From Chamaecyparis obtusa (Eukaryota; Streptophyta; Pinopsida; Cupressales; Cupressaceae): DNA of 64,000 bases. How positions within the stretch are numbered: position 1 is the first letter of the stretch; every line of letters starts with the position of its first letter. The position numbers and the translations under genes were made by a program. Of this stretch, positions 34,236 to 45,077 are shown one piece after another. The notes beneath the pieces are model-generated. The model saw only the letters and a list, made by a program, of their open reading frames with translations. It was not told where the DNA came from and did not search any database. The stretch is from NCBI GenBank assembly GCA_027943335.1, contig BSBK01000765.1, positions 2,572,001-2,636,000 of the forward strand, in the 5' to 3' direction.

Positions 34236-34856
34236 TTTATAATTGAATCTAGAAATATTACTAGAAAATAAATGATTTTATTTTCATGGATGATAAATAT
34301 TAAAGTAAAAATATTTTAACATGTGTGCTTTTTATTAACTTTGAAATTGAGGGTTCTTTTTGTAATCACTTAAAATTGTTCATCTAGAGGATATGTTTGA
34401 ATGTTTAAGATGAATTCATGATCATAGATTTATATTTGTGCATAACATTTGCCTTTAGAATTTGTGAAATATTTTTATAGATAATTTTAAGTTTACGAAT
34501 ATTTTTATATTAAAAGGAATAAAGAAATTTTTAAGTTTAATAGACCTTTTATATAAACATAATTGACTTTGGCTAATATTTATGAATTAAATATTGACAA
34601 CTATTTATAATTGAATGTGGAAATATTAGGAGAAAATAAATGATTTTATTTTGATGGATAATAAATATTATTAAGTGAAAATATTTTGGCATATGTGTTT
34701 TTTATTAACTTTGAAATTGAAGATTCTTTGTGTAATCACTTAAAATTGTTCATTAGATCTATATGTTGTTAAATGATATGTTTGAATGTTTAAGATGAAT
34801 TCATGATCATAGATGTATATTTGTGCCTAACATTTGTCTTCAAAATTTGTGAGATG
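34236..34856 (+). repeat. Diverged tandem duplication, 368-bp offset
   Basis: Copies 34236-34470 and 34604-34856 share TTTATAATTGAAT, AAATAAATGATTTTATTTT, TTTTTATTAACTTTGAAATTG, GTAATCACTTAAAATTGTTC and AAGATGAATTCATGATCATA, with small indels. No coding frame. The nature of the unit is unknown. Confidence 0.85.
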
Positions 34857-34888
34857 TTACTCTACAACTTCATCCAATGAGTAATTTT

Positions 34889-36067
34889 TGTTAGGAATGA
34901 ATGCTAAATGTTTGGCAGCCATTCTGTAGCAGTTGTTGTTGCATTCATGACTATGATTGTCATTGATGTCAACATAGTGATTTACCAGAGACTTGCAGAG
35001 AAGCAAACAGTGTTTGGATTAGCGCACATGGGATATTGCAGTTGGAGCTATGTGATGTTGAGGATATACTCTTTGATATGTTATATGTCTATGATTAAGA
35101 GCACAGATAGTAATTCATTTATTCATGGAAGTTATGAGCATTTTGGTGGAAGTAGTATTCAGGCAGTGTTCCTGAGTAGCGGTTTGTGGAAATCAGATGA
35201 TATCTCCTAATCGGGATAGAATCTAGTTTTGCGTAGTTAAAGGAAAGTTGAAGACACATTGTTAGTAACATGGATGACAGTGCAAAATTTGAGGTCGCAC
35301 GAGTGAAGAATTATTGTAGTTGGAAGCCGACAGTTTTGTGTAATTTTGATATAGTGTGTGCAAAATTTTATTTTGTAATTGTATGCCGACTCATTTGTAA
35401 TTACTTGAGTGTGCTATAAAGGAAGGAATGCTTTTCCTTGTTGTAATATGGTTGAACTTGGTTGGATGTGTTGATGTACGCATGAAGTGAAGAAAAGAGC
35501 TAATGCAGTTGTGAAAGTGAATTTGTAAAGGAAGACATGTGAAGTACAGAGATCTAAAATTGAGATCTGGTGTAATAGTGAGTGCGGTTTGGCACATTCA
35601 GAGAAGAGGTAACATATTATTCTGTTGAATAATCTAGACTTCAGTTGGATAGTGTGTTCAGTGATCTTACCTTGAAGCTCTTTGGGCAGTGAGTCCTTCT
35701 GTCTTCCATAACTCTTAATAGGGTTAGAATCTTTTAACAAGGATTCAAAATCTCCTATCAGGGATTCATATGTACTGAATGTATTTCATAAGATTCCTAA
35801 TAGAGTCCATCCTTTCACAAGGAATATTCATATTATTGCATCTTTTGTGGGCATCATTCCCACTGGGGTTTACTCTTTGATCAAGATGTTTCCTAGTCAA
35901 CATATCTTGTGTCATTGTGTTGTTGTGTATGAATATCTTACTATGGTTGGTAATTATATTGCTTACATGGTTTAATGCCATTGAAGTTGATAAAAGTTAT
36001 AATTATCAGATAACTAATTCACCCCCCCCTCCCTCTCAGTTATCTTGGTGGACTTTAGTTTCTAACA
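34889..36067 (+). repeat. 5' LTR of Ty1/copia element C
   Basis: A 1,179-bp LTR starting TGTTAGGAATG and ending CTAACA, followed two bases later by a primer site. The first 600 bases match 40617-41219 at roughly nine bases in ten by eye, most differences being transitions, so the insertion is old. It contains a C8 run near 36020. Confidence 0.93.
35416..35421 (+). promoter_or_regulatory. TATA box of copia C 5' LTR
   Basis: TATAAA within GTGCTATAAAGGAAGG. It is conserved in the 3' LTR (41143-41148) and is the likely transcription promoter. Confidence 0.6.
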
Positions 36068-36069
36068 AT

Positions 36070-36081
36070 TGGTATTAGAGC
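36070..36081 (+). other. Primer-binding site of copia C
   Basis: TGGTATTAGAGC, one transition away from the tRNA-iMet site TGGTATCAGAGC, two bases after the LTR end. Confidence 0.88.
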
Positions 36082-36123
36082 GGCAGGTCCTTGAAAAAGA
36101 AGTTTAACAACTTAAGGAGATCC

Positions 36124-37150
36124 ATGGCGAATTTTAGAAAAGAAAGCCCTAAGTTTGATGGAGTAAATTTTGACAGTTGGAAAGAAAAGATGAAGACACA
36201 CCTACTGTGTTTAGGACCAGGTTATTGGTTGATTACAAAGAATGATAAGACTATCATTGAAGAGGACAATCTTGAAACATGTACTGCCGATGAGAGAGAT
36301 CTATTCATGTGTAACATACTTGCAAGAGAAGCACTTTTGACAACCCTTCTAGAGAATGAATACAATTAGGTAAAATGTTTGAAAAAATCTTATGAAATTT
36401 GGAAAGCTTTACACTCTACTTTTGAAGGTGATGAACATGCAAAAAGAGTTAGATTACATAATTTGATATGTGCATTTGAAGGTATAAGAATGATGGAAGA
36501 TAAATCTGTTAGAAGCTATATTGGTAGAATGTCAGAAATTATTACAGGCATAACATCTTGTGGTGGAACAAAGACAGAGAATGAAGTGACATGGAAAATT
36601 CTGAGAACATTGACTCATGTATTTAATCAGACAACACAGATGGTTGAACAAGTTATACCTTGTACTACAAAATTTACAAGAGAGACTCTTCTTGTAAGAT
36701 TGGAAGCAACAAAGATGAACATGAGGTTATTAGGAGACTTACCTAGAATGGAGACAATAGTTAGTGCTCTTAGTGTTCACCCTACTTTGTCAAGAAGCAT
36801 CAGTGTGAGTAGAGATTATGTTGGTAGTAGCAGATCTAGAAATGAAGAAGACAAGAATATTGAAGAAGGTATTGCCTTGCGTGTGAAGAGAGAACCAGAC
36901 GGTAAGAAAATTTTTAAATATTGGACTTGTCAAGAATATGGTCATTTTGCATCTAAGTGTCCTAAGACAGTTAAAAAGTACAAAAAAAATTTCAAACCTA
37001 GAAGATCTAAGGAATGTTATTATGTTAATGATGAAGATCTTAAAACTAGTATAGAGAGAACTCTGAGTGAAAGTGATACTGAGAATAATGATGACATAGG
37101 ATTTGTAGCAATTAAAGAAGAGAATCATGAAACTAATGTTAAGGAAGAAA
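36124..37150 (+). other. Gag region of copia C
   Basis: Opens with KFDGVNFDSWKEKMKTHL, the usual copia Gag start. The nucleocapsid knuckle reads YWTCQEYGHFASKCP (about 36915-36960). The C-x2-C-x4-H-x4-C pattern has lost its first cysteine, now tyrosine, a one-base G-to-A change. Confidence 0.9.
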
Positions 37151-37169
37151 AAGCCTTAGTTTCTCAAGT

Positions 37170-37620
37170 TGAAAAGAAATCTGATTGGATTATAGATAGT
37201 GGTTGTTCACATCATATGACTAGAGACATGAAAAAGTTCATAAAGTTTAACGATTATGATGGAGGAGTTGTTAGAGTTGGAAACAATGCACCTTGCCTGA
37301 TTAAAGGTATAGGATCTATTACTCTTGATGGAAAAACTAATACTGATGATGTTTATTTTGTGGATGGATTGAAATATAATCTTTTAAGTGTTGGACAGTT
37401 AGTTGATAAGGGATATCAAGTTTGGTTTACTGAGAAAACTTGTGTGATAAAGGATAAAGATGGAAATTTGATTGGAACTGGATCTAGAACTAGAGGTAAT
37501 GTATTTCAGTTGAATCCTACTGAGATGACATGTTTGATTACTAAGATTGATGATAGTTGGTTATGGCATAGAAGGTTTTGTCATATAAACTTTTACAACA
37601 TCGTGAAAGTAAGTACTACA
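37170..37620 (+). other. Protease and pre-integrase of copia C
   Basis: The active-site phrase DWIIDSGCSHHMT has DSG at 37195-37203, followed by NLLSVGQLVDKGY. The HHCC zinc module begins WLWHRRFCHINF near 37558. Confidence 0.92.
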
Positions 37621-38360
37621 CTTGCAGTAAAGGATTTAACTTAAATTATGAAGCCTGCTAACATGATTTGCAAAGAATGTGTGATGGCTAAACAAAAGAG
37701 AATTTCTTTTCCTAGTAAGAAGTTTACATCTGCAAAAAAGTTGAAAATTGTTCATACAGATTTGAGCGGTCCTACCAGGACTAGAGGATTCTATGGAGAA
37801 AGCTATTTTATGATTCTTGTTGATGATTTTACAAGAATGATGTGGATTGGATTTCTTAAAGAAAAGACTGAAGCATTTGATAAGTTTAAGATCATCAAGA
37901 ATAAAGTTGAGAATGAATCTAGAATGAAGATTAAATATTTGAGATCTGATAGAGGTGGAGAATTTACTTCTAGAGAGTTTAACACCTTTTGTGAAGAAAA
38001 TGGTATTAAGAGACAGTTTTCAGCCCCTAGGACACCTGAACAAAATGGTATTGCAAAAAGAAGAAACAAATCAGTAACTGAAGTAGCAAGAGCTATGTTA
38101 TTTGAGAATGATTTGGAAAAGATATTCTAGAGAGAAGCAGTGAACATAGAAGTGTATACAATGAACAAAGTACAAATCATAGTAGACACAGACAAGACAC
38201 CCTATGAATTATGGTTTGGACATGCACCCTCAGTTAAGTATTTTAGAATTTTTGGAAGCAAATGTTATATAAAGAGAGATGATGATATTGGAAAGTTTGA
38301 TCCTAGAAGTGATGAAAGTATATTTCTTGGATATTCTTTGAAAAGAAAAGCCTATTAATG
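37621..38360 (+). other. Integrase core of copia C
   Basis: The zinc cysteines are in MICKECVMAKQ. Catalytic aspartates lie in VHTDLSGP (near 37757) and LRSDRGGEFTSREF (near 37947). The third catalytic residue, normally E in QNGxxExxN, reads K at 38056-38058 (QNGIAKRRNKS). The downstream phrase TPYELWFGHAPSVKYFRIFG is typical of copia. Confidence 0.92.
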
Positions 38361-38729
38361 TTACAATAAAAGAACTAAGACTATTGTTGAGAGCACAAAT
38401 GTTAAAGTTGATGAAAAGTTCAAAATTTAGAAAAGAATGCTTGATTATGAATCAAATGAAGAAGCTCATCCTAAACCTAACACTGGATCTACTAAATTAT
38501 TTTATGAGAGTGACAGTGATTTGTTGAATGAAAGCCACAGTGAAGTCATTGAAGAACCTACACCTGAAGTGAGATCTGAGATAGTGACACCTAAAAAATT
38601 TTTATCAAGAAATCATCCTATTGGAAAAATTATTGGAAGCATCAAAAGAGGAGTTCTAACTCGGAATAAGGTACGAGAATAGTTATGTTTGATTTCTCAA
38701 ATTGAACCTAAAACTACTAGTGAAGCTTG

Positions 38730-39440
38730 TGAATATGAAAGTTGGACTAATGCTATGAAAGAAGAACTAGATCAGATTGAAAAGAACAAGACATGGGAAT
38801 TGGTCCCTAGACCTAAAGACAAGAATGTTATTGGAACTAAATAGGTATTCAGAAACAAGATGAATGAACAAGGAGAAGTAGTAAGAAACAAAGCAAGATT
38901 GGTATGTGCGGGATACTCACAACAAGAAGGAATTGACTATGAAGAAACTTTTGCACCTATTACAAGAATTGAAGCAGTAAGAATGTTTTTGGCTTATGCA
39001 GCTTACAAGAAATTCAAAGTATATCAGATGGATGTGAAGTTAGCATTTCTGAATGGAGAATTGGAAGAAGAAGTCTACATTGAGTAGCTTGAAGGTTTTC
39101 CTTTGACTCAAGAAGGAGACATGGTATGTAAACTGAAGAAAGCATTATATGCACTAAAGCAAGCACCTAGAACTTGGTATGCAAGATTGGACAAGTATTT
39201 GTTAAAGTTGGGATTTACAAAAAGAACCGCTGATAGAAATCTATACACAAAACAAATTGAAAATGGTTTGTTGGTTATAGTTATTTTTGTTGATGACATT
39301 ATTTTTGGAGGAGAAGATGAAGCTAGTGACAAATTTACTGATGAAATAAAAACTGAATTTGAAATGAGTATGATTGGTGAAATGAAATACTTTTCGAGAT
39401 TGTAGATAACACAGAACAATGATGGTATCTTTGTAAGTCA
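38730..39440 (+). other. Reverse transcriptase of copia C
   Basis: Motifs include [52 protein letters not shown] and the catalytic FVDD at 39286-39297. Catalytic aspartates are intact despite flanking stops. Confidence 0.95.
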
Positions 39441-39589
39441 GACAAAGTACTTGAATGACTTGTTGAAAAGATTTGGAATGGAGAACTGTAAACCAATTGG
39501 AACACCTATGGTAATTGGACATAAATTATCTAGCATAGATGAAACACTGACAGTTGAATAGAAGAAATACAGATCTATGATTGGAGGAT

Positions 39590-40275
39590 TGTAGTACTTG
39601 ACTCATACAAGACCTGATATAGCACATTCAGTTGGAACTGTAGCAAGATTTCAAGCTAAACCTAGAGAATCACATTATGCAGTGGTAAAGAGAATACTGA
39701 GATATTTAAGAGGCACAATGGACTATGGATTATGCTATGAAAAATTTAATGATTTTACCCTATGTACATATACATATGCTGATTAGGGAGGCAGTGTTGA
39801 TGATAAGAAGAGCATCAGTGGTGGAGCATTTTTCCTTGGAGGAAGATTGGTTTCTTGGCTAAGCAAGAAGCAGAATTGTATCTCACAGAGCACAGCAGAA
39901 GCAGAATATGTAGCAGCAACAAACAATTGTAACCAGATAATTTGGATGAAGCAAATGCTGAAGGATATTGGAATAAAGTTTGTTGAACCTATTGTCATAC
40001 ATTGTGACAACACCAGTACAGTTAGTATGTCTAAGAACCTTGTATTACATTCTAAGACAAAACATATAGAGATTAAGTATCATGTTGTAAGAGAGAAATT
40101 TGTTGAAAAAGAAGTCAAACTTGAGTACATAAGTACAAAGGAGCAGATAGCAGATATATTTACAAAGCCTTTGCCTAAGGATACATTTGAGTATCTGAGA
40201 GGTATGCTTGGGGTTATGCCCCAGCCTACTTTTGAGAAGTGTTGTAGTTGGTTGCATCTGTCCAGTGGTATATGA
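39590..40275 (+). other. RNase H of copia C
   Basis: Recognised by THTRPDIAHSVGTVARF, GGAFFLGGRLVSWLSKKQN, STAEAEYVAATNN and EQIADIFTKPLP. The end of the polyprotein is at a TGA at 40273. Confidence 0.93.
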
Positions 40276-40616
40276 GCCTTATCTTTCTTCTGGATTGGAT
40301 GTTGGTGCTTCCTCTATGGGGGAGTATGTATATCTAAGTTGAGTCATGAGGACTCTAGTGAATGTATTTTCTGAATAGTGTCTTTTGACATTGGAGTTGT
40401 TGTTGACATAATGATGAGATTTCTATCATTGATGTCAATGGGGGAGAAGTGTACATGAAAAAACTATTTCTACTATCTGAACAGGAAAACAAAGCAAGAT
40501 TTGATTGATGAAGAGGACTTGAAATATTTTCTTGAAGCAATAGTATTGCAGTATTGGATTTTTGGAACATTGGATATTTTTTCATCTATTTTGCCATCAA
40601 TGCCAATGGGGGAGAT
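40276..40616 (+). other. 3' untranslated region and polypurine tract of copia C
   Basis: Holds two copies of a CAATG-GGGGAGA phrase, at about 40437-40449 and 40603-40615. The second directly precedes the 3' LTR and is the polypurine tract; the first looks like a duplicated spare. Confidence 0.8.
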
Positions 40617-41219
40617 TGTTAGGAATGAATGTTAAATGTTTGGCAGTCATTCTGTAGCAGTTGTTGTTGCATTCATGACTATGATTGTCATTGATGTCAA
40701 CACAATGATTTACCAGAGACTTGCAGAGAAGCAGATAGTGTTTGGATTAGTTCACGTGGGATATTTCAATTGGAGCTATGTGATGTTGAGGATATACTCT
40801 TTGATATGTTATATGTCTATGATTAAGAGCGCAGACAGTAATTCATTTATTCATGAAAGTTATGAGCATTTTGGTGGAAGCAGTATTCAAGTAGTGTTCC
40901 TAAGTAGCGGTTTGTGGAAATCGGATGATATCTCCTAATCAGGATGGAATCTAGTTTTGTGCAGTTAAAGGGAAGTTGAAGACACATTGTTAGTGACATG
41001 GATGATAGCACAAACTTTGAAGTCACACAAGTGAAGAATTGTTATAGTTGGAAGCTGACAGTTTTGTGTAATTTTGATATAGCGTGTGGAAACTTTTATT
41101 TTGTAATTGTATGCCTACTCATTTGTAATTACTTGAGTGTGGTATAAAGGAAGGAATATTTTTCATTGCTATAATATGGTTGTAATATGGTTGAACTTGG
41201 TTGGATGTGTTGATGTGCG
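40617..41219 (+). repeat. 3' LTR of copia C, truncated
   Basis: Matches the 5' LTR from TGTTAGGAATG to GTTGATGTGCG, then stops. The remaining 575 bases of the LTR are absent from the rest of the window. The break coincides with the start of the GC-rich left end of the next element, whose insertion or a linked deletion likely removed it. Confidence 0.92.
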
Positions 41220-41235
41220 GGTATATGCACAAAGA

Positions 41236-41277
41236 TGGGGGACCAAAAAGATGCCACTTTTCTTTTTGGCCCCCCAT
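41236..41277. other. Inverted repeat at left end of the putative transposon
   Basis: GGGGGACCAAAAAG and CTTTTTGGCCCCCC face each other across a short loop, with one mismatch in the arms. It lies within 60 bases of the copia LTR breakpoint. It could be part of a terminus. Confidence 0.7.
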
Positions 41278-41283
41278 CGCACA

Positions 41284-41405
41284 TAGTGCGTACGCACTAA
41301 AGTGCGTGCGCGCTATAGCGCACATGCCCTATGGCTTGGGTTGCTCGAGCCTTAGGCTTGGGCAATCCAAAATAAAGCACATGCGTGCTATAGCGCGCAC
41401 ACGCT
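41284..41405. repeat. GC-rich palindromes upstream of the left gene
   Basis: Contains the perfect palindromes AGTGCGTACGCACT (near 41286) and GCGCTATAGCGC (near 41310) and the near-palindrome GTGCTATAGCGCGCAC (41385-41400). The 11-mer ATAGCGCGCAC at 41390-41400 recurs in the palindromes at 61641 and 61696. They may be subterminal transposase-binding sites. Confidence 0.75.
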
Positions 41406-41418
41406 TTGAAAAAGCCAA

Positions 41419-41425
41419 TATAAAT
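41419..41425 (+). promoter_or_regulatory. Promoter of left transposon gene (TATA with upstream CCAAT)
   Basis: GCCAATATAAATGG contains TATAAAT 131 bases before the ATG, directly after the palindromes. Between TATA and ATG the 14-base arms GGGTTTGAGAAAGC and GCTTTCTCAAACCC form a perfect hairpin (about 41439-41476). Confidence 0.6.
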
Positions 41426-41555
41426 GGCAAACACGGGTTTGAGAAAGCCCAAAACTCATTTTGCTTTCTCAAACCCACGTGTGCAATGAAGAAAACCTCC
41501 CAAAGCACGCACGCCTTCCACCTACTGCTATTATTTTCCTTCATCCATTGATCAA

Positions 41556-43475
41556 ATGGCTCCACCGCGTCAACGAAGTCAATTGAGAAGAAGAGGTAAG
41601 TGTTTCTACAACTTATGCCTCTTATTTGTTTTAAAATTTCAGTTTTTTTGCAATTTATTTTGCTTTAATTTATTTTTGTTTAAATTCTTTGTATAGTGAA
41701 GATTTTAAAATGTAGTTTTTTTAATTTTCAGGAAGAAATAATCTCCCTCCACCAAACCCTCCACCAAACACTCCTCCAAACCCTCCATCTCCTCATGAAG
41801 AACAAAATGAACCTGAATTGCCTCCTCCAACAATTGAGAAACCTCCTCCTGGAACCCAAGAAAATTTGATGAACCAAATTGAAAAAGGGCAAAAAGAATT
41901 AGAATCTTTAATTAGTAGGTTAAAAGATTCTAGAGGTACAAATCCAGGACGGGAAAGTCTTGCAAAATCATTAGAAACAATCTTGACCCACGTAAGCGCG
42001 GTTAGTGGGCAACTTAATATATGGCAAGATAAAAGAGAAGAACAAAAAAGATATTATGCAAATAAATTATCTTATGTCAACATAAAGAAGAAAAAAATCA
42101 CAAAAGATGACATTTGTTTGCTATTTAAAAAACCAGGGGACGCAAATACTCTTAGAACTACAACAAAGAGGTTCCCAATTCATTGGTGCACAAATGAAGA
42201 CATTAAAAACAATTTTTGGGATAGATGGTGGATGGTCTTTGATGCCTCCTTGTAACAATCATGAAGTTCCTATATATTTCTTGAGGAAACTCTATTGTGA
42301 GTTTGTACTCAAAGAGGTGCCAAATTATTTTGACATTCTAGATTCTCAGGGTAGAGGAGGGGGGTCATCATTTGATCGAGAAGGGGCACATCGTGACCCT
42401 AATGCACCTAGGCCTATTATTGGCAAGCCACAGGCAAATCATGTTAGTATTCCTTCTGCTGTGAAGGAACATGTAGAGATAGACACACTAGGCACAATTA
42501 GTGCTCTGACACAGACTCTCATTCAGTGTGCCACTCCTTTAGTTGAGGGTGACCATGGTCAATCCTCGAGGGGCCATATTTGTCGGTCATGTGGATGCTT
42601 GTGCACATTTGGTACTGGCGAGAGAGAGGAAGATGATCTTGGATTTATGACCAATAGCTTTCTAAATACGACATTTGGCATTGACACACAGGTAAATATT
42701 TCCAAGTTCATGAAATTGCTTTGATCATATTTCATTTATAAAAGAATAACTATTTAATTTTTAGTATCTATTGTTTATGATGAAAATTTAGGGCAAGAGT
42801 GTCAGTGATAGTGATGGTGGCGGTGGAAGTGGCAATGATCCTAATGTCCCCTTTTACACTTCACCGCCACACACCGGAGGACGCGGTGGAACCTTCACAA
42901 AGGTATCATTTACTCATTAGTAGGGTTGTAAAAAATATATGTAATCTTGATAACTACATAATTTAATTTTTTTGTTTCATTATCAGCTTTTGACATCAGA
43001 GACTCCTCCTTCTGTCCGTGATACTTTGGATCATGGAGTAGCTGCAGCAGTAGCTAGTTCTGAAGCACTGACTGAGGTATGAAAGAGATCACTTAACTTT
43101 AATTGTTATTTTAATAGTTTGTATTGAATTTTATAATGATATCCATGTATGTATTTTAATTATTATTTTGATCATTGTTGTAGGGACTTATGACTCCAGA
43201 TCGCCAGCATGCGCCTTCGGTGGATGAACATAGTGACTATCTGCTAGCGGTAAGCCAATATTCAATTTTATGTCATTGTATAATTCAATTTTGATATATA
43301 TTAGTTATCTCTATCTAATTTTATTTTTTATCAGGTCGAGCTACAGAAGAGTCTAGATAGGAGGACGAGTGAGCTCACTCGGAAGACTACGGCATCCACT
43401 ACATCTCCATCGACGCGACGATTGAAGATAGCTCGGGATTTGTTTTCTTCCCCTAGCGGGAAAGGACTAGATTAG
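41556..43475 (+). CDS. Six-exon gene of unknown function, nearly intact
   Basis: Exons are 41556-41595, 41732-42691, 42792-42902, 42987-43076, 43184-43249 and 43335-43475. All introns are GT-AG, and from exon 3 on every exon is a multiple of three. The start is MAPPRQRSQLRRRG and the end is SSPSGKGLD. Exon 2 changes frame once. If one A of the A7 run at 42091-42097 is extra, the spliced length is exactly 469 codons with stop. The product has a proline-rich N-terminus, a coiled-coil-like helix (QIEKGQKELESLISRLKDS), a conserved-looking core (IGAQMKTLKTIFGIDGGWS, EVPIYFLRKLYCEFVLKEVP) and a CRSCGCLC cluster in exon 2, then Gly/Ser-rich and basic tails. I recognise no domain. Pairing with a transposase suggests an accessory DNA-binding protein, but that is inference. 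Confidence 0.75.
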
Positions 43476-45036
43476 GGATATGGATTGTATGCCTATATGG
43501 CATTAGTGGACATATTTTTTTGTATATTGTATCAGTGATACGTTGTACATCCATTTGGCTTTGAGGAAGCCAGTTTTACTGAATATATTCAATGTATGAC
43601 ATTATTGGACATATATATTTGACTTCATGCCCTACGAATATATATTTTTTATGTTTTAGGTATGCAATTCATGTGTTTGGTGTATTGATGTATACTAAAT
43701 TATGTTTATGTTCATGTCGTTGCTTTGTAAATTTCCCATGCCTTATAGTTATGCTTGTATGTTTAACTTGCTAACTGTGCTACAAATGCCAGTCATTGTC
43801 CTCAATAAAAGTCAATTCCTTAACTGTAATAATAACAAAAGTAATGAAATGAATGCATAAATGTATAAATATAATATGTAAGAAGCCTAAGTGGCTCTTG
43901 TTCTTGCAATGATAATTTTTTAAAAAAATTCTAACAAATCCAGATACTAATGCTTCAACAATTTATTTATAGCTTGGTTGAAAATTTGATGCAAATAGGT
44001 AGGTTAGATTGGGGTTATTTTATAAATAAAGTTTTCTTGGTTTCCTCAAAGGTGTTCCTTACCCAAGTGGCCCCAAGTGCCAATATGCCACTAACCTATC
44101 AATCTGACTTCTCCCAACTACCTTACTATTATAGGGATTCAATATGGCTTAAAATATGAATCTAACAATGTTCAAGTGGTTCTTGAAGTCCTACTCCAAG
44201 ATCTTACCCTCAATCCACACTCTAGGCTCTCTATCCTTGTAGTCTTAACCAGCGAGTTTTTCCCAAATAACTCTTAGTTTTCCCAAAACACTTCCAAAAT
44301 AAATTACATATTCAGATACCTTTTATGGTTTTACAAAACATATCTCAGAATTAGGTAGGGTTAATTTGGAACACAACCCCCAAAAACTGCTGCTCCACTT
44401 TCCTTCCTAGACGTAATAGGTCACTTTTACAAAGGAACCGTATTAAAAATTTAACACCCAACCTTGCCACTTTTCATAGAGTGCTAGTATGGTCCCAATT
44501 AGAGAAATTTGAAGTCAATTGGATCCTATAGGCTTTCTATACCCAAAAGCCCCAAATTGCTCCCTCTAGGCCTTCAAAACTAGGGCCTTATTAAAAATAA
44601 CTCAAAACTCATTTCCAGAACTCCTCCTTGTGGATTCACCTTTCATTTGACATATACTTCTTCTGTTTCAAATAAAACTATACCCTTGTTAAGGTGGATC
44701 CTTTGCTGCTACACTTGTGGCATCAATTTTGTATCATTTTTCCACTCTTCGTCATGGTGTACACCCACTAAAACAACTTATCCTGCATCCAAATGGTTAG
44801 TAACATCATACATATGTTACATAGGGTCCATTCAATGAAAAATATTATTTAAATTCATTGAATGGCCCATTATATCATCAAAAAGACCAAAATAGAGTTA
44901 TTTCAATGCACCAAAATGACCACCTACAACAACTTTCAAAATTTGAAGCAAAATAGATTATATAATCATTAAATATAGATGAAAAAAGATGTTATGATGT
45001 TATTATATCACCTACAATTCTGTTCCAAACCCAAAA
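43476..45036. other. 3' region of left gene and noncoding spacer
   Basis: Holds an AATAAA at 43804-43809, a candidate poly(A) signal 329 bases after the stop. From about 43880 to 45036 I see no gene or element signal. Confidence 0.5.
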
Positions 45037-45077
45037 CAATCAAACTTCAATACCGTTTTGGCTTTAGGGACACTAGG

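Larger units (their letters stand above)
36124..40275 (+). pseudogene. Ty1/copia C gag-pol polyprotein gene
   Basis: A single frame of 1,384 codons from MANFRKES to a TGA at 40273, in the order Gag, protease, integrase, RT, RNase H, which defines Ty1/copia. I count twelve internal stops (36367, 37642, 38128, 38356, 38428, 38680, 38842, 39085, 39403, 39559, 39592, 39784) and no frameshift at all. Several stops lie where the family has W or Q, for example GTK-stop-VFRNK, YIE-stop-LEGF and YAD-stop-GGS. An upstream in-frame ATG at 36091 is possible; I prefer 36124 because of its better start context and the usual Gag opening. It is flanked by LTRs at 34889 and 40617. Dead. Confidence 0.95.

Noticed and set aside
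34908..35210. ORF starting MFGSHSVAVVVAF, repeated at 40636
   Set aside because: It lies wholly inside the two copia LTRs and diverges like noncoding sequence. LTRs are not expected to code.
41201..41551. ORF of 116 codons across the LTR breakpoint and palindromes
   Set aside because: It spans the join of two elements and translates inverted repeats. The real gene starts at 41556.
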